In this document: positions 41,737 through 51,473 of the stretch, piece by piece
Layout: every line of letters starts with the position of its first letter
Position numbering within the stretch: the stretch's first letter is position 1
Position numbers and translations under genes: made by a program
The notes under the pieces: generated by a model
Told to the model about the DNA's origin: nothing
Seen by the model: only the letters and a program-made list of their open reading frames with translations
Database searches by the model: none
Source: Persicaria tinctoria
Lineage: Eukaryota > Streptophyta > Magnoliopsida > Caryophyllales > Polygonaceae
Reading direction: 5' to 3'
Assembly: GCA_037127255.1 (NCBI GenBank)
Contig: JBANSL010000002.1
Coordinates: forward strand, 8,786,001-8,850,000
DNA: 64,000 nt

Positions 41737-42829
41737 TGTGATCCAACTAATTAAATCAAGGTTTATATGTTCTGATAATTAATGGAGCCTTTATAAGGGC
41801 GTGTTTGGTAAAGTTTTCCCTATATATAATTAAAAATTCATCAAATGGAAATGTCACAACTTGCTAATTATTGTAGGATTTGTAATATATATGTTGACCC
41901 TTTTTTTTATTCAATGTTTGACTTCCCATTTTCCAACTTTCTTCGTTCAATTTTAAAACAATTAATTAATGATGAACTTAAGTATGTATTCCAATTGATC
42001 GAATATATGTAAAAAAATAATAATCATTTTTCTCACTATCTAATTGTCAAGCATTCATGAGTTATTTGACTAATCGAAGAATGGTATTTGAGGTGAAGAA
42101 GATACAATTAAACAATCAACTTTTGAAATCAAACGTTACAATATAGTATTAATTGATTAATTCAAACATGTATAAAAACATGGTCAACAAAAATATTCAA
42201 AATAAGTGTTGGATTATTTCTAAAAATTTATGTAATAATAATATGAGGCGATACTCCCATTTGTAAGCATTACATTGACTTCTATTATTTCTACGAATGC
42301 TATGCCACTGACGTGTATACCATGGCGTTAAAGTTTATTTAAGTAACTAACTAATTATGTCAATTATAAAAAAATTAAAAAAAAAACACCTAACTTTACA
42401 CATGACTCTTTTTTTATGCCGAAATTTTTTAATCGGTGAAATATGATGTATGCATTTGGGAGACTTTTTTGCCACTGAAGGCCGACCTTAGACACTAGTG
42501 GGCTCCTCGGTCCAATACAACTGGACTGAGTTTTCATTTTATTACTACACACAGCCCAAATTAATATTAGCCCGAATTAAAATCCCATTTCCACCCTTTT
42601 TTTAAAAAAAAATCGATAAATTAGATACATTAGTAGATGCCTAAATAAACATTAAAATATATATAATATTATATTCTATTTAAAACAAATATTGTTATTT
42701 TTTTTAATCTATGGCTAAAAATCATTGGATTTTAATATACTTTTTTGTCCTGGACACATTTTCTATTTTTCTTAACCTCTTGGCTAATTAGTTTTCTTAT
42801 CCAAATAAGCAATAATTTTTACTTTATGC
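41737..42829. other. AT-rich intergenic DNA
   Basis: After the 60-base leader and TATA region of the small minus-strand gene, the sequence is strongly AT-rich. No coding frame, RNA gene or complete transposon was recognised. Confidence 0.5.
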
Positions 42830-42835
42830 TTAGCG

Positions 42836-43856
42836 CATGTTCGACAGCTGATTGTGGTAGCTTCCGGGAGATTAAGGAGATTGTGGGAAAAATAATAATT
42901 TGAGGTGATGGTGTTCGGCGGTAAATCATGAAGGAAGGGAGATAGAGATTATGCTGATTATGGAATATCATTTTTTATGGATTTTGAAATCTTGCCTCCC
43001 TAAAATTGTGTAGATTACGAGGAGATTGTGGAGGGCAGATTATCTTATCGCCCCTGAAGCTCTTGCGGAAAATCCGATGAAAGACTGTATTGTGCCTTCC
43101 TCCAGCAGCCTTCGCCTCGTGGTGAAGAACATTGCCCCACCGTCAGTCGTCAGATCTCGCCAGAAACCGCCCTTTAAGGTCTCACGCTCGTGCCCTCCTT
43201 CAGCAACCTTCCGAATTTCGCCGTCGCCGATGAAGAACAGTATTGTGCCCTCCTTCAGCAGCCTTCCAAATCTCGGCAGAAACCGCCCTTCAAGGTCTCA
43301 CGCTCACATCTACTTGCCAGAAACCTCCCTCACATCTAATCCTGATTCCAAAGGTCACCATTCAAGGTCTCACGCTCAAAACAACTCAAATCTGGATCCA
43401 ATTCGCACGGCGGCAACCCTAATTTGGGCGGAAGGAACATCGGAATTCGAGATCTGGGTCATCGTCGAAATCAGAGCTACCCAGGCCGATAGACGGGCTG
43501 CACGAGATCGGGCCACCACCATTCCTGACGAAGCCGCTTCCGATGAGGTGAAGTTGGGGTGACTGCAGCCGGCAGCGTTGGAGGAGCAATGAGGAGGAAG
43601 ACGGTGTCACGAGGGGGCAGGAGGAGGATAGGGGATTAATAATTTTAGGGGTAGAGCGGTAACCCTTGAAATACACCATAATCTTATACCCACCAAACAC
43701 CTTTCGGAGATTTTCGTCATAAATAATCTCAATCCAACGATCTCATTAATCTACAAAAATAATATTCATCTACCTCTATCTACTCACATCTACAAAAAGC
43801 CCATTAAATCTACATAAAATTAATCTACCGCCAAACACGGTCTTAGTTACCGTGAC
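42836..43856. mobile_element. Candidate non-autonomous DNA transposon with internal repeated sequence
   Basis: The ends carry related phrases in inverse orientation: GTGTTCGGCGGTAAATCATG near the left end, and the reverse complement of the right end reads GTGTTTGGCGGTAGATTAAT. Both edges are rich in short GATTA/TAATC motifs. The interior is GC-richer and holds tandemly repeated gene-like sequence (AAACCGCCCTTCAAGGTCTC twice and a partial third, at about 43155-43189, 43271-43305 and 43361-43377). The open frame of 178 codons at 43026-43562 is made of these repeats and is not believed to be a gene. Exact termini and target duplication were not found. Confidence 0.35.
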
Positions 43857-43985
43857 TACAAACTGACTTTCTGAGTTCATAGAGTGATTAGAGTCTCATT
43901 ATTGTGAATTGCGAGAGAATATATATACATATATTACAACTAATACATATAGTTAATTATTTATCCTAATCCATAATCTATCTAT

Positions 43986-44138
43986 AAAAATATTTAATAA
44001 AATGTTGATATTTTTATATATTTATTTTATTATTAATATGTACGATATTATTGCACGTTTTCTTAAGAAGCTAAAAAATATATAAAAATATCAACATTTT
44101 ATTAAATATTTTTAAATAATATCGTACATATTAATAAT
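43986..44138. repeat. Two interleaved perfect inverted repeats (A-B-A'-B')
   Basis: A is 43986-44023 and its exact reverse complement A' is 44076-44113 (38 bases). B is 44029-44052 and its exact reverse complement B' is 44115-44138 (24 bases). The order A, B, A', B' differs from a simple hairpin, where the order would be A, B, B', A'. The region is very AT-rich and lies 190 bases left of the LINE. Confidence 0.9.
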
Positions 44139-44325
44139 AATTACAGAATTATTTTAAAAAATTAATTAAAAAATGAATATTTGATATAGTTTTTAGCACA
44201 TTAAAAATATACATGAATAATTTAAAGACAATCATTGTGAGACGGAGATAGCAACATACATAATACTCGAAAAACACAACATAATAGGATACACTCGACT
44301 ACTCGAGGTAGCCAGGTAGGTCATC

Positions 44326-44339
44326 AGCTAGCGCGAGAG
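44326..44339. repeat. LINE target-site duplication, left copy
   Basis: AGCTAGCGCGAGAG here is repeated exactly at 50837-50850 after the poly(A) tail of the LINE, so it marks the insertion site of the whole element. Confidence 0.92.
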
Positions 44340-45423
44340 AGACCCCGTTTTGTTTGTATCTTTAATACTATAATAAAAAAGAAGCTCTCGTAAAAAAAAA
44401 AAAGACTTAAATGAACGCGCTCCACGCGCTCTTTCTTCCTCTCCGCTTACAACGCCGTCCGCCGCCCAGCCCTAAAACCACCAACATATGCTTCAGACCA
44501 AGCCTGCAATTCGCCCTCGTCACTAATCATCTATGGAGTCCAAAGGAGGTTGCTCCCTCCCTTTGCAAGCCAATTATAGACCCCAATCTCAATTCTTCAA
44601 AAAAAAAGAAAAGACCCCAATCTCGATTGGTTTCGTTTGCGATGCCGTTGGGTTGTCTCGGGCAAGCCTTGGTCGACAGTGGTGAATGCAAATTCGAGCG
44701 GTGGAAGGGCTGGCTCTTCAGGGGGGTGGTCTGGTCGGCCGCCTCGTGTTTCAAATGGTGGTATTCCCACTCAATACTCCATACCCCACTCCACAAGGCA
44801 CTTCGGTGGTTCTCTTGCTCACGTTTTGCAGGTAACTCCTCGCAATGCTTTCGAAAGACTCAGTTTTTGCACACTCGGTTCTGGTTAGGTCCTGACTACC
44901 TACTCTGGCTGCGAGCTGGATCTATTGTAAGCAATAAGCAAGGCTCAATCAGTCATCAAAATTACCATTTGCTACCCGCAAACCAGCAATTCAATTTCGG
45001 TTACCACCATATATTACATACTCTGTTGCTCTACCTTGTTTGGCTCTTTGGTTTAATTTCTGTTTGCTTTAAAGTCACTATCCATGGCTTTCTTTCTCTT
45101 GGTGGTGTTGCTGTGGGTTTTGGGTTGTGTTGGTGCAGGTTCCAGTCCGCTGCCTTGGTTGCTGTCGCCCCTTGCTGCTGCTGCTGGTGTTTTGCTTGGC
45201 TGCTCGGATGCTTGTTGCTGTGGCTTGGGCGCTGCTCTGCTCTACCCTCCAGGTTGTACTCTACACGACTGTTCTAAGTCACCGTGACCCGTCTTATGAT
45301 CTTTTGAGATCAAAAATGCCCTACAAGGCCTTAGTATACAAGTGGTTTCAAAACAAACAATTAAGGGTGAATGACACCATTGTTGATCAAACATCATTTA
45401 CATATTCCTCTCTTGTGTAGTGT

Positions 45424-46602
45424 TTGTATTTACAAATGTTTTACTCTAACTATGTTGGGGTTCCCCCCCTTTTATTCACCAATCTATATATATGGGTCTT
45501 ACTCGACCGAACTACTCTTCCTCAGAGTTTCTTGCCAATTCAAGCGAGTCGTCTATTTCATCAATGGCCACTTAATTTCACAATTGCATTCGTATACAAA
45601 CTCAATTTTATTAGGAATTTTGTTTACTTACCGGACATTCTAATCCACTTTCTGCTTCTCACCAACCAAAATGATAAACAACCTACAAATTACTATTCCA
45701 AGTTTATTCTTTCGATTTCTTTAAGGCTTAACCCTTCTTTGTTTGATTTATTTACTTCGGCTTGCCTTGCTTACATACCTTGCCCTCTGTCTACTAAGTC
45801 TTATACCTACCTACTGTTTGGTTCTCTGCAGTGTCAATTTATTTTGATTTACAATCTTTGGTTTGTTAAGTCCCTTGGTTTTTCTACCATAGGTTTTTTT
45901 ATCAAGGTTGTCTGGTTTTTTAATCATTTGGTTTACTACCTATCTATCTCCTTTTACTGTCTTTTGGATTACTACTTGTTGGGGTGGAAGGCTTTTGTTT
46001 TCTCCTTTTGCTGCAGGCTTTGCTCGGCCTTCGTCCTTACCACCGATGGTTTGGCTTATCGCAACTGGTGTACTCGGTTTGGGCTTCCAGCTGGTGTCGT
46101 TACCACTTGTTTAAACTCTGTTCTTAATATCATTTTGAGTTGCTGCTTGGATTGTCATTTTAGTTCAACCTTTTGCTTGTTCTCTGTCCTTTGTAATTTG
46201 CTTCTTTGGGAGGGGTTTGTTCTTACCTACCTTTTGCTTGTAAGTAAGCTTGTTTTTCTAAACAAAATTACAGTTTCTACCAACTATCAATATACTAAGC
46301 TTGGGGTACCCCCCTCTTATACAATGGCATATACTTTGCACCTTAAGATTACACAATACCAAAGCAAGCACAACACAAGCTGTACAACAGTACACACTTG
46401 TATTACAACAAGGTTTTGGGAGCCCTTTACATTCCCTTACTTATGCAAAGTGAGGTGTTCCAACCGATTCATTCTTACCAATCTTTGTTTCCATACAGTT
46501 TACCGTTTTGGAGGTGAATTTGTTCTAAATTTACCTATCGAACGGACACAAAAAGTTGATATTAGTTTATTACAAACAGTTCGCATTACAAGGTTTTTAT
46601 GA
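45424..46602 (+). CDS. Hypothetical hydrophobic ORF upstream of LINE ORF2 (possible ORF1)
   Basis: A 392-codon frame runs without a stop through AT-rich sequence and ends in TGA overlapping the ORF2 start as ATGA. The predicted protein is rich in Phe, Tyr, Leu and Cys with many hydrophobic stretches (WFVKSLGFSTIGFFIKVVWF) and a few Lys-rich parts at the C-terminus. It has no DUF4283, RRM or CCHC motif known from plant LINE ORF1. The frame starts at a TTG-like position after a stop, so the true ATG, if any, lies inside. A coupled stop-start would suit reinitiation of ORF2. It may equally be a non-coding T-rich leader that happens to be open. Confidence 0.35.
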   Translation: MYLQMFYSNYVGVPPLLFTNLYIWVLLDRTTLPQSFLPIQASRLFHQWPLNFTIAFVYKLNFIRNFVYLPDILIHFLLLTNQNDKQPTNYYSKFILSISLRLNPSLFDLFTSACLAYIPCPLSTKSYTYLLFGSLQCQFILIYNLWFVKSLGFSTIGFFIKVVWFFNHLVYYLSISFYCLLDYYLLGWKAFVFSFCCRLCSAFVLTTDGLAYRNWCTRFGLPAGVVTTCLNSVLNIILSCCLDCHFSSTFCLFSVLCNLLLWEGFVLTYLLLVSKLVFLNKITVSTNYQYTKLGVPPSYTMAYTLHLKITQYQSKHNTSCTTVHTCITTRFWEPFTFPYLCKVRCSNRFILTNLCFHTVYRFGGEFVLNLPIERTQKVDISLLQTVRITRFL

Positions 46603-49600
46603 ATATATGCACTTGGAACTCACTCGGTATCCGGAGCCGTAACTTCTGGACCAATGTTGATATCTTTTGTCTTAATAATAAGATTAATGTTCTGGCCCTT
46701 TTAGAGACTAAAACTGATAAGGTTCCTGCAGAAGGCACCCTGCATAAATGTGGATTCACTAATGTTGCGTTTGATCCGGCTGTCGGGTTTTCCGGGGGGA
46801 TTTGTCTCCTTTGGAAAGACATACCAGCCTCACAAGGATCTATTAAGCTCATTGCGGTTCATCACCGTTTTATTCACTTTGATTACTCAGACTATGTTTC
46901 CCAACGGACTTTTGCTGTACTTGTAGTTTACGCTCCTCCGGATGAGCGTCGTAAATTGGAATTTTGGGATAGAATCTCCTTGTACATACAATCACTGCTT
47001 ATCCCATTCTGTATTATGGGAGACCACAATGAAATTGCTTCACTGGCTGATAAATTAGGTGGGGCCTATCCCTCGCCGTCGCGTTTCAAACGATTGCTGG
47101 ATTTAAAAAACAGACTGTCACTCCAAGAAGTGCCATCTACAGGTGGCCAGTATACCTGGCAACGGAAAACTAAAGATACGATTATCTGCCTTGAGAGACT
47201 GGATCGTCTCCTGATCCACACGGACATGCTAACCATCTTCGCATCAATACGTACACAGATCCACCCTTTCACTAGATCGGATCATGCCCCCATATCTACA
47301 GATTTTCGACATAACATTCAGCCTAAGAATAGGCCTTTCAAATTCGAATTGGCTTGGGCGGCAAGAAATGATTACAGAAACTTAGTCTCACAGGCGTGGA
47401 GAACAAATCCACAAGGATCCTTGATGTTTAAATTGGTCCAGAAGGCTAAAGTGCTTAAAAAGCTTTCCAAAACATGGCATAAAAAGACAGTTCGAAATAT
47501 TCATAACCAACTTCTTATAACGGACCAAAAGCTTCTGGAGCTTCAAGCTGCCGTCATCGTGGGCTATAACAACAGAGATATGCAAAAACTAAAACAATTA
47601 CTTAATAAGAGAGAGCGTATGCTCGACTTTCATCGTCGCTATTGGAACCAACGAGCAAAAGTGAAACATACAAAACTTAACGACTCAAATTCGGGCTATT
47701 TTCATAAGATAGCGACTGCAAAAAGAGGCAGAAAAATGATCAATTCGATCCTTCTCCCTGGAGGGGAATCAACTTCTGATTTCCATCAAATTCAGGAGGA
47801 ATTTGTTAGAGACTTCAAAGCTCGTTTCAGTGCCTCATCGGCCCCTGTTTCGAATTTTGATTCAGATCTCGAAGTCATCCCCACATTAGTTTCACAAACG
47901 GACAACGATATGCTAACGGCACCTGTCACAAACAATGAAATCAAAGCGGCACTGTTTTCCATGGGACCGGATAAGGCTCCTGGTCCTGATGGTTTCCCTG
48001 CAGGTTTCTACCAAAAATTCTGGTCCACAGTAGGTCCTTCTGTAACTAAAGCCGTCAAAGCCTTTTTTACTAGCGGTAAGATACTGCGACAGATTAACCA
48101 TACCTTCATCACGTTGTTACCAAAATGCGATGACCCGACCTCTGTTAACAACTATCGGCCGATCAGCTTATGCTCTACTATTTATAAGATCATAGCTAAA
48201 GTGATTTCAACAAGACTAACTAAGATTTTCGACAAACTTATCCATCCACTACAGGGAGCCTTCACGAAAGGGAGATCTATACAGGATAATATCCTCATTG
48301 CTCACGAAACACTGCATTCATTTAGACTTAAGAAAGGCAAAATGGGTATGGTTGCGATCAAACTGGATATGGAAAAGGCTTATGATCGTATCGAGTGGCC
48401 TTTTCTATTCAGAGTATTATCAAAATTTGGGTTCAACGACCGTTTTATCGACAGAATAAAAGAATGTGTATCAACTGTATCCTACTCTGTCCTCGTCAAT
48501 GATGAACCAACAACTGTTTTTCAACCGACTAGAGGTTTGCGACAAGGAGACCCTCTCTCCCCCTTCTTATTTGTTTTAGCTTCTGAGGTATTAGCTAGAA
48601 CTTTACACAGCCAGGGTCTGGTCCGAAAGGACATTGGCATCACTTTCGGGAAACCGGGCATTAAAATACCCTTCTTAGCATTTGCTGATGACATCCTTGT
48701 TTTCTGCCAAGCTTCCCACTCGGCCTGCTCGACTGTACTGTCCATTCTTGATAGATACTGCCTGATTTCGGGTCAAAAGGTGAATCTACACAAATCTAGC
48801 TTCCAAGCATCTCCTAATACGTCCCCTACTGCTATTGCTTCTACCATTGCTGTGCTTGGCATTCCTCAGGCAAACAATTTCGACAAATATTTGGGCTGCC
48901 CGGTCGTCAATGGCAGGACCAATAGGGATACCTTCGCAGATGTGGTTCTCAAAACCAAAAACCAACTAACAAAATGGAAAGCATCAAATCTATCGGCTGA
49001 AGGCCGCCGGGTACTCATCAAAGCAAATCTTAGTGCCAAACCAATTTTCCTTATGCAAGCTTTCCTACTACCTGCTCATATTCTGCATGAGCTGGATAAA
49101 GTCTACAGACAATTCTTTTGGAACAAAAATTCTAAAGCTCCACCGCTAATTAGCTGGGATAAGATATGCTCAGACACACTGAAAGGTGGTTTGGGGATTC
49201 ATAAGGCTGAGTCTATGAACATAGCTCTCCAGATGAAGCTCCTTTGGAAAATCTTTTCGGAACCAGACAATATCTGGGTTCGGGTTGTTTCTCAAAAATA
49301 CCTTAAAGGAAATGATTTATACATCTATAACAAAAAAGGTAACACTTCGTGGCAGTGGTCTCGCCTTATGTCTATTAAGCTTCAGTTCCTCTCTGCTCTT
49401 CAGTGGCGGGTAGGGAATGGGGTTTCCATTGATTTCTGGTCCCATAACTGGGCTTTTCCTAAACCTTTGAGCTCAATAGCTATTAAACCCATCCCGGCAA
49501 ATCTAAAAGAGATTACGGTAGCTTACTTTATCAGAAATCGACAGTGGAACAGAGCGCTCATGGAACAATCATTACTTCATATCCTAAATCCGGATGATAT

Positions 49601-50798
49601 TAAACACATATTGAGCCTAACACTGCCTACAAATCCGATCACAGATCGTCTCTACTGGGGACCTAGTAAGAATGGCTGGTTCTCAACAGCCTCTGCAAAC
49701 TCTTTTCTTACAAAAAACGTTGGTCTGACAGATTATGATTGTGGATGGATTTGGTGTCTGGATGTACCCCCGAAAGTGCGACATTTCTTGTGGAAGTTAT
49801 CCCGTGATGGTCTACCGACTAAAACCAGATTACTCAAGTCACATGTAGCGGTGCCGTCTGGCTGTGTCTTTTGTGGTAACACAAATGAATCGAGTGACCA
49901 CCTGCTCCTTCGATGCCCTATGAATACAGATTTGCTTAAAGCTATAAGGATACGCATTCCAATTTCTGTCACTAACTCGGTCGGCATGGGCGATGTGATT
50001 CCGCTAACGAATATTAAACTTGCAATCGGGACCACAAATTTCGCTACTTTAGCTTCTGCATGGTGGGCCTTGTGGTACTTCAGGAACCAATTGGTTTTTG
50101 ACCAAACTAACAAAGTTACCCTTAATGAAATTTTGCTGTTCCACAGTACTAACACACAGTGCTGGAAGCAATCAAAGCTTCTAGATGATGACCCGACCGG
50201 CCAATTACAACCAAACAATAGCACTCGGTACAGAGCAACAAACCACTTACAAAACAGTGGTGTGATTACTAACAGGACGAAGACTCGGTCTGGAATCTGG
50301 GTGAAACCACCGCCTAATACCTACAAACTTAATTTTGATGGTTCAGTTCTCCCAGGGGGAAAATCTGCTTATGGTTTTATCATACGAGACTCAGATGGTT
50401 TGATGGTCTCTGCTGGTAGATCAACTTGCACCAATATCTCGGTCGTATATGCCGAGAATCTCGGTCTTAGAATGGGTTTACTAAAAGCAAAACAGTTACA
50501 ACTGCCGGCACTTCTGATCGAAGGAGATAACTTAGCAGTCATTAATGCTCTACTGGGGGATTGGAAATGCCCCTGGACAATAGAGATGCTACAAGCTGAT
50601 ATTCTGTCTGATATTTCATCCTTTTCTTATGTTGCTATTCGTCATGTTTTCAGGGAATCCAATGCGGTGGCTGACTACCTTGCTCGTAGTGCCCATGCAT
50701 CCCCTGCCGACGAAGCTTGTGAGGATGATCTAGAACTTTGTGTTCTCGTCCGGAAGGATGCGCTAGGAAGGGCCTCTGCAGCTGCCGACCCGACCTAA
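46599..50798 (+). CDS. LINE ORF2: endonuclease, reverse transcriptase, zf-RVT and RNase H
   Basis: The 1399-residue product starts MNICTWNSLGIRS, the first strand of an AP-like endonuclease, with E in LLETKTD, GDHNEI at about 140 and the SDHAPI motif at about 227. The reverse transcriptase spans about 480-770 with YRPISLCS, LRQGDPLSPFLF (about 646) and AFADDILVF (catalytic FADD at about 693). A zf-RVT region at about 1027-1107 contains PPKVRHFLWKL and CVFCGNTNESSDHLLLRC. An RNase H of the RVT_3 type at about 1245-1360 keeps D (NFDGS), E (YAENLGLR), D (IEGDNLA) and the final D (AVADYLARS). This protein performs target-primed reverse transcription. All catalytic residues I can name are present, so it may still be active. 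Confidence 0.95.
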   Translation: MNICTWNSLGIRSRNFWTNVDIFCLNNKINVLALLETKTDKVPAEGTLHKCGFTNVAFDPAVGFSGGICLLWKDIPASQGSIKLIAVHHRFIHFDYSDYVSQRTFAVLVVYAPPDERRKLEFWDRISLYIQSLLIPFCIMGDHNEIASLADKLGGAYPSPSRFKRLLDLKNRLSLQEVPSTGGQYTWQRKTKDTIICLERLDRLLIHTDMLTIFASIRTQIHPFTRSDHAPISTDFRHNIQPKNRPFKFELAWAARNDYRNLVSQAWRTNPQGSLMFKLVQKAKVLKKLSKTWHKKTVRNIHNQLLITDQKLLELQAAVIVGYNNRDMQKLKQLLNKRERMLDFHRRYWNQRAKVKHTKLNDSNSGYFHKIATAKRGRKMINSILLPGGESTSDFHQIQEEFVRDFKARFSASSAPVSNFDSDLEVIPTLVSQTDNDMLTAPVTNNEIKAALFSMGPDKAPGPDGFPAGFYQKFWSTVGPSVTKAVKAFFTSGKILRQINHTFITLLPKCDDPTSVNNYRPISLCSTIYKIIAKVISTRLTKIFDKLIHPLQGAFTKGRSIQDNILIAHETLHSFRLKKGKMGMVAIKLDMEKAYDRIEWPFLFRVLSKFGFNDRFIDRIKECVSTVSYSVLVNDEPTTVFQPTRGLRQGDPLSPFLFVLASEVLARTLHSQGLVRKDIGITFGKPGIKIPFLAFADDILVFCQASHSACSTVLSILDRYCLISGQKVNLHKSSFQASPNTSPTAIASTIAVLGIPQANNFDKYLGCPVVNGRTNRDTFADVVLKTKNQLTKWKASNLSAEGRRVLIKANLSAKPIFLMQAFLLPAHILHELDKVYRQFFWNKNSKAPPLISWDKICSDTLKGGLGIHKAESMNIALQMKLLWKIFSEPDNIWVRVVSQKYLKGNDLYIYNKKGNTSWQWSRLMSIKLQFLSALQWRVGNGVSIDFWSHNWAFPKPLSSIAIKPIPANLKEITVAYFIRNRQWNRALMEQSLLHILNPDDIKHILSLTLPTNPITDRLYWGPSKNGWFSTASANSFLTKNVGLTDYDCGWIWCLDVPPKVRHFLWKLSRDGLPTKTRLLKSHVAVPSGCVFCGNTNESSDHLLLRCPMNTDLLKAIRIRIPISVTNSVGMGDVIPLTNIKLAIGTTNFATLASAWWALWYFRNQLVFDQTNKVTLNEILLFHSTNTQCWKQSKLLDDDPTGQLQPNNSTRYRATNHLQNSGVITNRTKTRSGIWVKPPPNTYKLNFDGSVLPGGKSAYGFIIRDSDGLMVSAGRSTCTNISVVYAENLGLRMGLLKAKQLQLPALLIEGDNLAVINALLGDWKCPWTIEMLQADILSDISSFSYVAIRHVFRESNAVADYLARSAHASPADEACEDDLELCVLVRKDALGRASAAADPT

Positions 50799-50836
50799 TC
50801 CTTATCTTGCGTCAAAAAAAAAAAAAAAAAAAAAAA

Positions 50837-50850
50837 AGCTAGCGCGAGAG
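50837..50850. repeat. LINE target-site duplication, right copy
   Basis: Exact repeat of AGCTAGCGCGAGAG at 44326-44339. Its first A may belong to the poly(A) tail. Confidence 0.9.
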
Positions 50851-50858
50851 CACTATTC

Positions 50859-50875
50859 CACGTGCGGTGCACGTG
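50859..50875. promoter_or_regulatory. Two G-boxes 11 bp apart upstream of the U-box gene
   Basis: CACGTG occurs at 50859-50864 and 50870-50875, about one helical turn apart. The second reads ACGTGTC, an ABRE-like form. They lie about 600 bases before the U-box ATG and directly beyond the LINE target site, so they may be a promoter element now placed next to the LINE. Function is inferred from motif only. Confidence 0.45.
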
Positions 50876-51473
50876 TCTCCCGGCTTCAACCACACCTGCT
50901 GTGATCTGTAAAATGCCTTCAATGGAGTACTCCGCGTTGTTTAAAATTAAAATTAAAAAAAAAAACTGCTGGTCAAGGGAAAAAAGATTCCTCTACTTTC
51001 ACTTCTTCTCCGTACTCTTTCTCACGCTTGCTAGAAACGGCCCAAGTCTCTGATACCCTTGTAAAGATCCGACCTTTACCGACTTCTTTTCTTGCCACGA
51101 ACAATTTATCATTTTCCTTATTCTAGGGTTCTGCTTTGGCTTCCCCCCCCCTTCGTGTTTCCCACAATTCGACGTATTTCAGGCTTTTCATGCTTTCTCT
51201 TATCCGGCAATTCCAATGTCTTCCACCCGGGAAAGAGAACTGACAATGGCGGTGTTTTTCAGTATTTGGTGATGACGACGACGATTGAAGAATGCCTCTG
51301 CTTTTGGCCAGGAGCTGGCTGGTAGCCAAAAGCGAGAAGGAGAAAGAAAAAGGTGTTTCATCACTCTCCTCCAAGTCCTGTTCGTTGATGGGTAAGGTTC
51401 TTAAAACAGAAAATCCAAAAACCCTACAAAGTTGCTACCTTTCTTCGGTTTCCTAGTTTTTGTGTCTTGCGAA

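Larger units (their letters stand above)
44340..50836 (+). mobile_element. Full-length L1-type LINE with C-terminal RNase H
   Basis: The element is bounded by a perfect 14-bp target-site duplication and ends in a 25-base poly(A) tail (50813-50837). The 5' portion (44340-46598) is unusually long, pyrimidine-rich and has no recognisable DUF4283/zinc-knuckle ORF1. It does hold a 392-codon frame ending in an ATGA overlap with ORF2. ORF2 is open over 1399 codons. The complete structure and intact ORF2 suggest a recent insertion, about 0.6 kb upstream of a U-box gene on the same strand. Confidence 0.93.

Noticed and set aside
43026..43562. 178-codon frame as a gene
   Set aside because: It is composed of tandem repeated segments and lies inside a candidate transposon; no domain is recognised.
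44411..45277. 288-codon open frame in the 5' part of the LINE
   Set aside because: It lies in pyrimidine-rich leader sequence, has no known domain and does not reach ORF2. Competing open frames of similar kind occur in the same stretch.
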